From Sipunculus nudus (Eukaryota > Annelida > Sipuncula > Golfingiida > Sipunculidae), in contig CM049309.1 of the NCBI GenBank assembly GCA_026874595.1, positions 73,392,426-73,456,425 on the forward strand: a stretch of DNA of 64,000 nt, written 5' to 3'. How positions within the stretch are numbered: position 1 is the first letter of the stretch; the number at the start of each line of letters is the position of its first letter. This document shows positions 1-12,208 of this stretch, in pieces. Made by a program: the position numbers and the translations under genes. The notes below the pieces were generated by a model that saw only the letters and a program-made list of their open reading frames with translations, was not told where the DNA came from and made no database searches.

Positions 1-408
1 CCAATACAAAAGGCTTTTCAGCTGACTTTTTATAAAAAAGAAATCAGGAATATATGTAAAATTATTACAGATGCATACTGAATGCAAAATTAAAATACAG
101 ATATATATCACTGATGGCAAATTCTTGAATTAAGTTGATTTGGGATACCAATAATTTATAATCAACGTACAGTTGTCTTTATATAGCCACAGAGAGCTGA
201 ATATCCATGACTGTAATATTGCCTGGTATGATGAATAACTAAAATCATAAATCTAAATTTTTAAAAGCTTTAAAAAAACTTTCTTGTCAATATTAACCAA
301 ATATAACCTGAAATCTAAATGTCTAGTGGCATGATGTAATAGATGCTTATAAACTGGTGCCAGGCTAGATGTAACAGCATCACACAGCTAACATATATGG
401 TAAAATGA

Positions 409-1430
409 CTCAATTCAATCTCCATAATTCAGCCAAAAATCATTCATGTGGAACCATTAATGACAATTATCATAAGAATTATTGTAGGGATTATTCTTGT
501 AAAATATTTAACAAACTGGCCTCAGTGGCATCAGTCGAAAAACGTTTCGCAAGTTTATAACTCATATAGGAAGATACAGCAAACTGGCTAAGTTCAGCTT
601 CCTGTAACTCAGCCAAAAAGCACTAAACCAAAACCATTTGAACAAACTTGAATTATCAACATCTGAGGATAATTTATGTGTGAGATTTAAGAATTTGGCC
701 CAGTGGTTTTTGAGAAGAAGATCTTTGTAGCCACTGAGCTAAAATGGGCTGTTATGGCGTATGACTAAATTCAGCTTCCCATAACTTAGCCAAAAGTCAC
801 TGAAAAGAGACCATTTGAACAAACTTCACAAAGCACTACCCTAGGATCATTTCTGTGCGATATTAAACAAGAAGTCTTTTGTAGCCCTCAGTGTGATACA
901 GGCACTAATGACCCCGTACAAAAAAAGGCAGATGCAGGTGGCGCCACCAATACCTCAATTTCAGATATGACCTATGTGACCAATATTGGCATAAAATTTG
1001 GTGATGTTAGCTCCAGGCGTTTCTGAGATTTAAATTTTTATATGCTTTTTTGCAAAGTTAACAAAGTTCAACTTCCTGTAACTCGGCAAAAAATCTCCAA
1101 ACTGGAACCATTCGAACAAACTTGAGAAAGGTTGTTCTAGGGATCATTTCTGTGAAATATTGGACAATTTGGCTGGACAGTTTCGGAGAAGAAGATTTTT
1201 TAAGTTTTTTTAGCTTTTTCCCTATAAAATCTAAGAAATTGCAGTTAGAAAAAAAAAAAAACAAAATCCGATATAGTTTTTTGGATGACTGATTATTTGC
1301 GAAAAAATTGGTGATGCTAGCTCCTGCCGTTTTTGAGATAGCTATGGTTAACAGACAGATGACAGACGATGGACAACGCACGACACACGACGGACAACGA
1401 CGCACCATCGCATAAGCTCACAGGTTCGCT
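409..1430 (-). repeat. Dispersed repeat with internal ~180-bp units and a CGT-rich end
   Basis: Four diverged copies of one block occur at about 409, 590, 769 and 1065. Each has a 'cttcctgtaactcagcc'-like start, then 'ccatttgaacaaacttga' and 'gatcatttctgtg'-like text. The first three are about 180 bp apart and the last about 300 bp on. The right end (1340-1430) read on the minus strand begins with a T-run, then AGCGAACCTGTGAGCTTATG, then a run of GTCCGTCG-like words. A fragment of the same terminus lies on the plus strand at 26189-26325, which supports a dispersed family. The left limit is not defined. No coding capacity is visible. Confidence 0.6.
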
Positions 1431-3477
1431 AAAAATATGTATTCTATCAGAAAGATCACTGTACCAGGTTTACAATAATGTATACATACTAAGGGGTCTA
1501 ATATGAATATAAACCACTTTTGGCTTGAATTTAGACATAGGGGTTTTAAACAGTAACAATACCTTAACTAAATTTTGTTTGAACATATAATACAAGACAT
1601 CAAGCCAAGAGGGGTGTTATACTAAAGCCACATACTAATACAACAGGTTTCCAGTGTGTACAGGCAAATCTAGTTTGCATGAGGCCAAGTTTTACTAGGT
1701 ACCATTTGACCAAATTCTTACAATAAAATATCACTTTAGCAGCACAGTCAACTGGATTAACAGTCAAGTGCAGGCAGCAAACTCATGTTTTAAATTTTAA
1801 ACCAATTTATTTTTTTTTGTAAAGTGAACTACAGTGTGGACACAAAGCATATTACTTCCAGAATACAGTGAACCTGTTTAGGATAAACTGATTTAAATGT
1901 GGACCAAGAGAGGGAACAGCCTTAAAGAAAGTTTGAAATAGTGAGGTGCCACTATGTGTGATTGTGTATATCCTGTGTAGGTTTATAACACCTGATGTGG
2001 CTAAATAATATCTTATATGTGGTACTGCCAGATATGGTATACTACACAAGAAGAGACGGCCACTAAATCAGCCTTTGTCACATTTTCTTCAAAAATATTA
2101 TATTTCTTATTAGTGGTCAGAACTGGTTGTAAAATCATGTGCAATGATTGAAAGAAAAAATGAACAATGATCAATTATAAATCAATTATTTTTTGTAACT
2201 GTTGCAGTACTGTGAAATATGCTTAATAGAATTTTACCTAAATTATTGACCGAGAATATTGTCTCCCTTGTACATCACTCTGAAAGTTTATGGTTACGGC
2301 CAAGCTGTTAACACTAAATGTTAGCTTCACAAGATTCGGCTTTTATGCTATTCACTACTTTGAGTAGGCCACATAAGGATTCAGGACAAGCTTCTGTGTG
2401 TGTGAATAAGGCCTGTGAAGTATGAGGGGACTTATAATCGATTAAATAATCATTTCTTACACCATCGATTCAATTCACAAATCAATTATTATTTTGGAAG
2501 TAAATTTCAGACTCCTTTTAAATGAATGCAAACATTTTTACAACATTGGCTGTAGATAATTTGAGCAAGTAAAGGAGTGATGTATTTTTATCGCCCCCAT
2601 ATTTTTTTTATACCAGTGGAATGGTCTTACAGGCAAGCATTTAAAGTAGACCTAAGACATATAAATGAAAAATATGCCTTGACAGTGCAGCCTGCTTCAT
2701 CAACACAGGCCTTCCAGGTGGTCATGAAAAAAAATTAATAACTGAAACGAATTTATTTACAGATTAAAAATTGATTACAAAAGAATCGAGGGGTTGCCCT
2801 TCAATGCATCATTATTTATATGAAAAAAAAAATTAATTATTGAAACAAATGTTTTTAGGGATTAAGAATTAATGACAACTAAATCAAAGACTAAGGCCCA
2901 CACAAGTTTGCAGAGAAAGCATTACTGTGATCACACAGTATATAATAACAACAAATATTCCCATGTTAGCACAGTCTAAAAACACACTGCACACCGAAAT
3001 CCATCTATTCTACCTGACACAAGGACCACTGCATGACCACTTAGTTATGACCAATTCTGGTGACTGATTGGGTAGGTTCTGATTAATTGAGGCCACAAGA
3101 GTGCACCTCTCCTAAAATAGAGAAGCTTATTTAGAGCTTGTTATTTTACTGCAGAATTAATCATTAGCCTTTTTTTCTTAACTAATGCAGTACTTGAGTA
3201 GTGTTACAGATCTTACAATATTTCCTTAAACAACTGTCACCATAACAACTGAGTCAGCTGTTTTGCATGGGCCACTGGATTTGCAGAAACTGACAATAAT
3301 TTTTTTAATACATAATCATCTGAAAACTATATCCTTCCAGTTAACTGACAATTATTATCATTTTCTGTCCTTCATTATCTGACAACCTTATATCACAGTA
3401 ACGCATATTAACATTTGTTGTACATAATATTTGTTCCTGCAAATGATTTCAATCTGACAAATGGGCATTATAAAGAT
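1431..3477. other. Non-coding AT-rich stretch with a local duplication
   Basis: No exon with convincing splice sites was seen on either strand. A block of about 57 bp starting 'tgaaaaaaaa' at 2724 is repeated, diverged, at 2821 (period 97 bp). It is probably intron or flank of the minus-strand gene at 11.5-11.9 kb. Confidence 0.4.
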
Positions 3478-3512
3478 AAAACAAGGGACCCATGGGTCAC
3501 GGCGCTCAGCTG
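3478..3512 (-). repeat. Solo or distant 3' terminus of the 2.6-kb hairpin repeat family
   Basis: On the minus strand this reads CAGCTGAGCGCCGTGACCCA followed by TGGGTCCCTTGT. It matches the 3' ends of the plus-strand copies near 28986, 52588 and 55450 and of the shorter copy at 57303. Similarity stops just inside the CAGCTG. It may be the far end of the partial copy at 5213-6620 or a separate relic. Confidence 0.6.
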
Positions 3513-5212
3513 ATCGTGATTGGACTATAAATGTTTCTCCACTGTGATACCATATCGAGTCGATAAAGCTTATGAATATCATGTACATGTTGGGCTATTA
3601 TAAAGGAATGTAATGTAATATGTGAGTAAATGATAAATGAAATTACCTGACTGATGGATTAATAGAGTCAAATAAAGTGGTTTAATTTTTATTTATTTAG
3701 GAGGGGTTGAAAATTGTGATATATTTGAGCAAATTTGAATGCACTGACAGCAGTAATAAGCAGTAGTAGAATGATGATAAGGCTATTTGTTGAAGGATCT
3801 AAAGTGTATGGTAGTCTGCAAGCGTTCACTTTGACAGATATGATGTTATGATTAACTATGCTGATGAAGTGATTTATGAATATGTGACTGTATGACACAA
3901 TATCTCTTTAGTCTTGACAAGGTACATTCTTGTGATGCCCACTATGTCTACATATTACACAATATTGACATAATTTCTGGCATGTACATAGGTACCTATG
4001 GACGAATAGTTATACAAAATATTAAAGTATGAATATATCTGATTCATCTTGTTCTTGCTTACTGAGGCTGACTTTGGGATGGGGTTCGGAGAAGGGAAAA
4101 GTGAGGAGAGTACGAAGGTGGATGTAGAAATATTCTATTGTAATGTTTTTCATTTATATAAGAATATAAAAAGCTAAGAGGAAAGGGGCCCTCCTACTTG
4201 GTTATAGTAAAGTTCTAAATATATGATTGCAAATATATACTCTGACAAGACTGTCATGAAGAAAAACAGTAAAAGTTTTGAGATACTGTGCATACGAAAA
4301 TTTACAGATGGACAGGCAAGTGGACAGAATGGACTAATACCTTTATTTCACTTTCAAGAGAATAATGCATTTAAGTTTATATATAATCCTATTTTTTTAA
4401 GCAGATCCACTTTTTCCATTAAGAAGTTTTTATCTGAATCATTTTTTTTATTTACAGGTTTATAAATTTTTAATTAAAAAACCTGAAAATATAAGTTAAA
4501 ATATTAGAATTGTTGCAAAAGTTGCAATCATTATATATACAGAGTAAAAAACATTGGGTCATATTATGCATACACATATATTTCATTATTTTTAAATCAT
4601 AAATGTTTAAACTGATTTTAAAAGAAAATAATGCCACAACATGGCATCTACAAGAATATTCCTTGAATCACTATTAAAAAGTTTTGCACATTGGAGTTTT
4701 CAGGACATGCTTAATTTTATTCACCAAAATAAAATAAAAGTAAATTTGATAAAATAAAACATCTTTTCAAATAAAGTATACACACTGTTGGTTGAAAGAG
4801 GGACAAACAATATCATTGTGCTAATTACTATCCCAGTTTTAATTAATTACTGGAATTATTATAGTCAATTTCACACCTGGTGAAGTTTTTACTCTTCTGA
4901 AGTAAGGAATTACTTATCTCATGAACATCCACACTTTCACAGCAATACACCACTTTGTGGACACAATTAAACGTTCACTTTAATCATTGTAACCCTGGTA
5001 GTTCAATACAAAATCCAAAATGTAGCATGTCCAAGAATAAAATAAAAGAAAAACTATAACATTTATCTAGTTTATGCACCAGCTGGGGGGGGGGATCAGT
5101 GCAGGGCAGAGGGGAAGCCTGCTAGTAGTGGCCAAGCTGGGCCAAGGTAAGCTGCCTGGGGTGGGTTACATAATGCAAGTGAAGGCTGTACTACTGGGTG
5201 GGCTAGATGTAA
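3513..5212. other. Non-coding stretch, with a G-run and GC-richer patch
   Basis: No supported exon. A run of ten G occurs at 5085-5094, followed by a GC-richer patch to about 5215 that has no open frame of note. This segment could be the diverged body of a longer element joining the termini at 3478 and 6620. Confidence 0.3.
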
Positions 5213-6620
5213 ACAACACTTGACATGGTGTATGAAAATATGAATAAAAGCTATTCATTCCAATCAATTTCTTTTGAAAGTTCAGATTTTAAAAGATTAA
5301 ATCCTTATGCATATATGCTGGGAAAATTAAATCAACAGTGCCAAAGTTGGGACAAAATTTAAGGTATTGATTTTTATTTATGCTAATAACTTGAAAAATT
5401 TGCAAAATTCAGATCTAATTTTGGGTAAACAATTGAATCTTGATTAAATAAAGTTATATTCCTGAATAAAAGTCTCTAGGTTCAGCAATTCTCATGTTAG
5501 GTGAGTAAATATATTTCCTGATTTTTAAAAAATTACATTATGTTTTTGCCCATAACTTCAAAATAATACCCAATACTGACCTAATTTTTGGTATGTTCAT
5601 AGAAAATGTATAAAAGAATGTGAATACTAAATATGATCAAAACAGATCAGTGGTTTTGATATTAGGCAGCCTTGAAGTGTAACAATGGCTTTTTTTAATG
5701 GAAAACGGAGTTTTTTTCCTTAATATCTCGAAGGAACAAAGTCCTAATGACCCAATTTTCAGTATGGTAGGAGATTTTGGGGACATCTAAAATTATGTCA
5801 ACAGCCTGGGGAGCATAGAGATGTGCACTGAATGACCTACAGTCATCAAAGTGGACTGCTTGACAATGTAAGGGAATACAACAAGAGCCTCCTAAAAAAT
5901 TCAATAACTAGCCTAATTTTGCAGCTTTTATTTTCAAATTTCAGATTTTAACAGATTAAATCCTTATGTATACATGGTGTGAAAATTAAATCCACAGTAC
6001 TTACAGGAAAAAAAGTGCCATGGCCAAAGTTGGGCAAAATTTAAGGTACCAATTTTATATTTTTGCCAATATTTAAAAAAATTTAACAAATTTTGATCTA
6101 ATTTTTGGTGTACAATTAAATTTTGATTAATTAAAGTTGTATTACTGGAAATAAGTCCCTAACTTTAACACTTTTGGTCTGAAGTGACCAAATATCTTCC
6201 TGATTTTTTTACAAAGTCCATTATGTTTGGGCCCATAACTTTTTTAAATTATATAATACTGACTTAATATCGGGCATGTACATAGGAACTATATAGAGGA
6301 ATATTTATGGTAAATATGAAGAAAACCAGATGAGTGGTTTTGATATTAGGCAGTCCTGAAGTGTGAAAATAGATTTCTAATAAAAAATTGAGGTTTTTCC
6401 TTAATATCTCAAAGGAACGAAGTCCTATTGACCCAATTTTTGGCATGGTAGGAGATTATGGGGACATCTAACTGTATGCCGAAATTTGGATTCATAGGTC
6501 CAACGATGTCGAAACGTGCCAGTCTTACAGACGGACAGACAGACAGACGGACGGCAAGACAGACGGACGACGGACAATGGACCATGACTATAGCTCAGAT
6601 GACTTATAGTCAGCTGAGCT
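5213..6620 (-). repeat. Partial minus-strand copy of the 2.6-kb hairpin repeat family
   Basis: The right end carries the family's 13-3-13 hairpin (6592-6620), followed inward by a GTCC/GTCT-rich run (6530-6575). Two related halves follow; the shared word 'ggttttgatattaggcag' appears near 6335 and 5652, a spacing of about 685 bp. The left limit near 5213 matches the end of the second half in the plus-strand copies, which continue for another ~1.2 kb missing here. It is more diverged than the copies at 26, 50 and 53 kb, so it is an older insertion. Confidence 0.75.
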
Positions 6621-7084
6621 AAAAACCTATGCATGTAGGTTTAACATACTACGAATAATACAATGAATGAGGCACGATACAAAAATTAAGATGCACAGTT
6701 TGAAATAACAGGGGCATACTACCTCTTGCAGTAACAAGTTATTGCACTCTTTATGAATTATACATCAAGTAGGTACTAAATGCTCTGTATTCTTACCTTC
6801 AAATAACAATGAAGGCAAAATAAGCATACACCTCAAGTTGAAACTGAATGTTAAAACAATGAAAGACACATCATCATATGAAAGAGCGACTAGTATTATC
6901 ATACACATAATATACATAAAATAATAAGATATGGAAGTCAAGCCCAGACCAGGCTGAAACAACAAATTATTTTATGCTACTGGTAGCACTCAGTCTAATA
7001 CTTTAATCTTATTATATATACATATTACGTTACTGAGTAAAGCAACTGATTAAATAGGAACCAATAGGTCTCAAAGCTCAGCTG
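6621..7084. other. Non-coding spacer between repeats
   Basis: AT-rich sequence with no supported gene, splice pair or recognisable repeat boundary. Short minus-strand open frames here have no coding character. Confidence 0.35.
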
Positions 7085-8134
7085 AATTTGTCTATAAAGA
7101 TATTTTTATAAGCTTTTTAAATAAATATGGGTCCTGTGACCTTCACCCTTGACTGTGTGACTTAAAATATGAGAATTTACAATCCTTGAACTTACACCAT
7201 TTTGATTTTTAGAACAATCTTTTACAAAAAGTGGGTTCAGTGACCTTGACCTCCAACCGGGTAACCACAAAATCTACAGATTTCTTCCACTTTGGGCAGG
7301 TAAACCTTATGTGAAAGATGGAAGGCTAAGGATAAAAAGTTTGATTTACGATGCATCCACAATCTTTTTCAAGATGTGGGTCCTGTGATCTTCACCTTTG
7401 TCTTCCACACACTGAAATAAAAATGGCTCTTACTTTAACAGTGGGTCATTAATAAATCAAGTTTGAAGCCAATCTTTCTATAGTCCATGAACTTTTTTGT
7501 CAATCGAGGGCTCTGTGAACTTGACCTTGATCCTGTGACCCCAAAATCAAAACCAATCTGCCCCTTTTGGCAGGTGAACACTATCTTGAAGATGGAAGGT
7601 TTCTGATGAAGAGTTTAGCTTAAAATGCATCCAAAATCTTTTTGAAGAAATGGGTCCTGTTACCTTGACCTTGGAAGCTCATGACTCCAAAATTAATAGG
7701 GTTCTTACTTAAGTGGTGGACCAAATATGATTCAAGTTTGAAAACATATATGTCAAACAACACTGGAATTATCCTGGGGATACTAATCTGTGGATAGATC
7801 GCCCCTGTGACCTTGACCTTTGACACCAAATTCAATTATTAATTTTGACCCCTCTTGGTAAGTCAGCTATGTGCAAGATGGAAGGTTTGGGATGAAAAGT
7901 TTGGCTAAGAATGCTTCCAAAATCTTTTTAAATAAGTGGGTCCTGTGACCTTGACCTCATCATTAGGGTTCTTGACTTTTGGTCAGCCAAACATAAGTTA
8001 AGTTTGAAATCCATATGTCAATCCAAACTGGAGTAATCATCGGAAAACAAAATGGTGGATGGACAAGCACACGGAGAGATGAACAGACAGACAGACAAGG
8101 TGTTTACTATAGGGCATCCGCTTTCAATCAATAA
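7085..8134 (-). repeat. ~280-bp tandem repeat array with CCTTGACC words
   Basis: Three clear units share 'gatggaagg' (7318, 7591, 7878; spacings 273 and 287 bp), then an 'aaaagttt...atgcatccaaaatctttt' block, then 'gtgggtcctgtgaccttgac'. A weaker fourth unit starts near 7090. The array ends on the right with (GACA)n at 8085-8099 and an edge near 8134. Read on the minus strand it begins 'ttgaaagcggatgcc' and then GTCTGTCTGTCTG, so it is probably an internally tandem mobile element. TGACCTTGA-type words lie at 7241, 7521, 7661, 7808 and 7946. Confidence 0.65.
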
Positions 8135-8364
8135 TCATACAAGGTTTCAGGACACTAGATAAAACCACAGTTGAGAAACTGACATGACTGCTGCCATTTT
8201 ATGGTCTGAATCATAGAAAAAAAAATGTAAAAATTAGAAAAAAATGCAGAGGGTGCACCAGTTTTCAGGAACTTACAAAACTAGTCATGGTCAATATTCA
8301 AGGAAGACTGATGAAAATCCATATCAAGATACTGGAGGTTTTGTATCAAATTTTTAATTATTGT

Positions 8365-8587
8365 AGAGGGTACTTACAAGCCCCATAGCTCAGAGGATTT
8401 AGGTCACAGTTACCTAATATCAGGTTTCCAAGGAGATTTTTGATTGACTTTCATAGATATTCACTTAGAGGCTTCTAGGGTCAGTGGTTTTGATCTGTGC
8501 CCTGATAACAAACACACGGCAGAAGAATCGACGAATTGACGAGTGATTGCTATAACTCCGATGACTTTCAGTCAGCTAAGCTAAAAA
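8365..8587 (-). repeat. Terminus of a hairpin-type dispersed repeat
   Basis: The right end (8554-8582) is a diverged version of the same hairpin found at 6592-6620 and 26370-26398, again bordered outside by an A/T run. Inward on the minus strand come 'atcactcgtcaattcgtcg' and a 'tcaaaaccactgaccctag' stretch. The latter resembles the 'atcaaaaccactgatctg' block of the 2.6-kb family. It is treated as a truncated, distantly related copy. Confidence 0.5.
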
Positions 8588-11002
8588 ATGCTTTAAGTTT
8601 ATATTTTAACCTGCAACAAAATACACATACCTCTTGAAGGTTTGGCAATCAAACAGCCCTATCCAAAGAAGCACACCTAATGGAATTCTGTACAGAATTA
8701 AATTGCAAACCAAAAGAAAAAAAAATAAACTTTTCCTTTTCATATCTTGATTGAATATAAAGTTCATTACTAACATGAAACAAGAAAACATTAAAGAAAC
8801 TAATTTCAAGGATAGAGAATGGCAACTTCAAGCAAGTATATGTACAGCAACATGACAAAAGAATATTTTTTGTACACCTGCCCTACCAACAAACCTCAGA
8901 AAAATAACAAAATAATCTTAAAAGAGTATGTAAGGGGCAGATTTTGAGTGGTCCAAGGGGTGTGTGTCTCCCCTCCCCCCACACCTTTGACCAAAAAGAA
9001 CCCTAGGAAAAAGAACATTACATGCTTAACAATGAAAGACATCATTTTCCCTACTTCTGCATGTGTTAATTCTGTAAAACATTTACTGGTACTCCTGACA
9101 CACTTGATCACCTGGCTCAAGCTGTTGAAACCCCAGCTATTCTAAAATCCTCTACCCATCCCTGTTGGTAGCCTTGAGGACTTCTTGAGCTGGCAGTACA
9201 AGGCAGTAAAAGAAGAATTGGCAATTATACAATTGATAAGGCAATCATATATATTAATATTACAAATGATCATGAAATATAATTTCTTGGATGAAATATC
9301 TGATTATTCACATGTAACAAATTAAATGAAAGCAGTACAGTGCATTATGTGTAATATGGAACTGGCCAGAAGAGGTCTTATTTATAAGACAGGTATGTTA
9401 TAACTACATCAATTGTTTCAATAGACAGGTTCCACTGTAGAAACAACTTTTTATGTAACTAGTACAGGTTGTTTCATATTCATCAAAGGGGATAGCTGTA
9501 AATGAAACAGCTACCGGTAAATCAGGTTTGATTTTCAGCCATTTAGCTTAACATACTTGAGTTAAAAGTGCAGTATAGGTGACCTGCTGCAAACCCAGGC
9601 ATTACTCATACTTAATTTTTCTTTTGAATCAAGTTTGATGTTGTCATATCTTTATGTGAACCTTATAAAAATTTGTGCATGTTGATGGAATCATCAAGTA
9701 AGCTCCATGTGGGATCAAGAAAATAAGAAAAATAAGGACAGCCCATCAGTATGTTAGTCACTTTTAGGCAGGTCACCTGTACTGCTCTTTTACCTATACT
9801 GGTACACTATAGATCTAATTCACAGGCTGCCTGCGCTGATATCTTCAGCCTTGAGATCATCAAGTTTTGAATGATATATGAAACCAAAAAAAAAACATGA
9901 GGTTAAACCTAAAACATATCATGGATAACTCAGGTGATTTAAAGTATGGCCCTCTTTCCTGTCCACACAGCCTGAAATGGCAGATACAAGGCATGTGCTG
10001 TACTTTACCCATAATATATACTGTACTGTAGCCTATGGCACAAGTGTTATACCAATGTGATAATCTAAAAATTATTTTACAAACAGTAATCTGCCCACCA
10101 ATAGATGCAGAAGCAGTACAGATACAGACATTTTAAAGTTAAGAGGCAAAAATGGGATTATTCACAGGTAAACTGGTAAAGCTTACTTCAATGTAGAATC
10201 CCTGTGGAGAAAACCACCAGGTATTGGTATATTACATAAAGTTATTTTCTGCAATATATAATAGGTTACTGAAGATAGAAACTGACTTAGCTCAAGTCAG
10301 TCAGGAATATCGTGCACTCTTGTGTACTGTAGGTCCTTCCAAACATCCCCATAGTGTCAATTATCTAAACTCATTCCTTGCCCTTAAATAAATTTCTCGG
10401 CTTGAAGCCTGAGGTACTCTTTGTTTCACTAGTTAGATTGAGACGTGGCATAATTATGGGCATTTTACATATTGTACCTTAAATATTCATTTACAATACA
10501 TTAAACATTATTTGATAGTTTAATTAAGATCTTAGGTGGGACAGCACAAATGTTGTTTGAAAAGATTTTTTTATCATTCTTCAAATGTACCAAAATGTAT
10601 AACAAACTTATCAATGTCAGTTATATAAAAAATAAAGTGTTCATACCCCTAGGTGCTTGCAAATATTACCAATAGAACTTTTTTATTATATGTTGAAAGG
10701 AAATAAGAAGTTAACTTTTGCAAATAAAAAATGTAATTATCTTAATGGTCTTAAATACACTCAGCTGAAAAAAAATATTGATATAAATTAATAGGGTGGG
10801 GTAATATTCATTCAGAACCCCATTTTAATATCCGTCTTCTCAACTGAATCGAACTGATGCAACCTGATTTTGTGCATGAAATAAAATATTAACACCATGG
10901 CCCAATTAAAGAACAGGTGCAACTCAAAATTAGTTGAAGAAACTCAGGATTGGTATATGAAGACCTTTTTAATATACCAAGCCAGAGACAACTGATGATT
11001 AG
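8588..11002. other. Probable intron or flank; nothing convincing
   Basis: No exon was recognised, although the minus-strand thioredoxin-like gene must continue leftwards if it is intact. Two weak minus-strand acceptor-like sites were seen: near 9980 ('ctgccatttcag') and near 9190 ('gtactgccag'). The reading frames after them gave no convincing protein. Confidence 0.35.
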
Positions 11003-11037
11003 AATATATATATATATATATATATAAATATATACAA
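11003..11037. repeat. (AT)n microsatellite
   Basis: An almost pure run of AT dinucleotides with one AAAT interruption near its right end. It lies in the presumed first intron of the minus-strand gene. No function is visible. Confidence 0.85.
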
Positions 11038-11256
11038 TATAATGACGAAGGAAGTCAAGAAGCAGATAAAAATAAGCAGCAACATTAAGAAATAAGCAGG
11101 AAAGGTCACTCAGTAATTGTTACTGCAGGTATCACACATTTTCTATAATTATATCATAATCATATTATATCAGTGTCAGGTATTTCAGTTATAATAAATC
11201 TGCATTTCAAATTGTGACCTTATTTTTGTCATGATATGACATATAATCATCAACAT

Positions 11257-11515
11257 CATAGCATAAGAGGCCCTTTATTATAATCAACATCATAACATTG
11301 AAGCCGATCCAGGGGAGGTGTCCATCCCCCCCCCCTTCAGCCATTGCAACCTTTCTTTTTAAAAGGGGTTCAGGCCAATTTTTGTTGTCTGGAACCCCTC
11401 CCCCTTTCTGGACTTGGGGACCTTTTTTCTGGTTTTGTCATTAGTCCTCCTGGGTTGGACCCCTCCTTTTCCTAAATCCTGGATCCGCCCCTATAACATA
11501 ACAGGCCCTGTATTA
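11257..11515. mobile_element. Small insertion between short direct repeats, GGATCCAGG-type ends
   Basis: A 24-bp imperfect direct repeat (11257-11280 and 11492-11515, core AGGCCCT) brackets a pyrimidine/G-run-rich insert. The insert ends are inverted: 'gccgatccagggg' near 11302 and 'cctggatccgcccc' near 11478-11491. A similar pair of GGATCC-containing inverted ends occurs at 35093-35285. The right repeat lies four bases inside the intron next to the donor of the exon at 11520, so the insertion sits just against a splice site. Confidence 0.45.
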
Positions 11516-11519
11516 TTAC

Positions 11520-11852
11520 CAGCTTGTCCAACAGTTTCAGCTCAGCTTGCTGGTCAACCATCCCAAGCCACACAAGCCCTCTGGTGGAGGCAGCCATACT
11601 CTTCCAGCTCTTCATCATCTCACCCTTGTGAAAAAGCACAATCCAGGGCTCAGGCGTGTCAAACACATTTTCAGTAAAGTTCTCAGCTGTCAGGGGGAGG
11701 AAATCTCGAAACTGCTCATTAGCTGACAGGGTTGGGGTTTGGGGGTGTTTGGCTGGTGCTTCATCGAGTGCACAGACCACATGGTCATGGGCGTGGTCCA
11801 TCAGGCCTGCCACAGCAGACAAGTAAATAAGCACAGTTCTAGAAAATGGCAT
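11520..11852 (-). CDS. First coding exon of a secretory-pathway thioredoxin-fold protein (partial)
   Basis: The frame opens at ATG 11852 and runs 111 codons to a donor (AAGCTG|GTAATA) after 11520, leaving phase 0. Residues 1 to about 28 form a likely signal peptide (start MPFSRTVLIYLSAVAG) with a His/Asp patch, HAHDH, near its end. From residue 51 the sequence 'FLPLTAENFTENVFDTPEPW' and 'IVLFHKG' resembles the opening beta-alpha-beta of PDI-like thioredoxin domains, followed by 'GLVWLGMVD'. The usual WCxxC active site is absent: the segment after the strand reads FHKGEMMKSW, so this domain should not be an oxidoreductase by itself. Later exons are expected further left but were not found. It lies head to head with the plus-strand gene at 12209. 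It could be a DNAJC16- or PDI-related chaperone; the family assignment is uncertain. Confidence 0.62.
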
Positions 11853-12208
11853 TTTAATATATACAGAAAAGCCGGGGCTTTGGACTTATTTCTACGCTTC
11901 TAGCAGCTGCACTTCAGCGAGGCTGGATCTGTGTTGATCGTTTTTTATGTGTCCTCCTTGTGAACCCACCACTCATGCCAAGCGTGTATGTGTATACATC
12001 CGGGTCTCCCACGTGTTTCCATGTAATCTCGACTCCCGTGAAATCGTGCTTTTATCGTTTTTATCCGTCAAAACACTTTAAAAGTTCTCCATTAAATTAC
12101 ATTTTAATAATGTTATTTTTTACTATAAGTGTAGTTTAAAAAAGCTTCAGGGCTATGACCAGAATTATGAAAATACCATGTGACCCATTGCCGCCATTTT
12201 GTAGATAG
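11853..12208. promoter_or_regulatory. Divergent promoter region between two head-to-head first exons
   Basis: Roughly 360 bp separate the minus-strand ATG at 11852 from the first plus-strand in-frame ATG at 12209. CpG dinucleotides are visibly more frequent here, and on to about 12500, than in the surrounding introns. A YY1-type word, GCCGCCATTTTG, lies at 12190-12201 just upstream of the plus-strand ATG, a common place for YY1 sites in TATA-less promoters. No TATA box is evident. Transcription start points cannot be placed from sequence. Confidence 0.5.

Noticed and set aside
1058-1408. Minus-strand 116-codon frame with a Cys/Arg-rich start
   Set aside because: The start is the CGT-rich terminus of the dispersed repeat at 409-1430.
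11414-11677. Plus-strand open frame of 87 codons
   Set aside because: It spans a mobile insert and the antisense of the thioredoxin-like exon; its Ser-rich tail is the complement of that exon.
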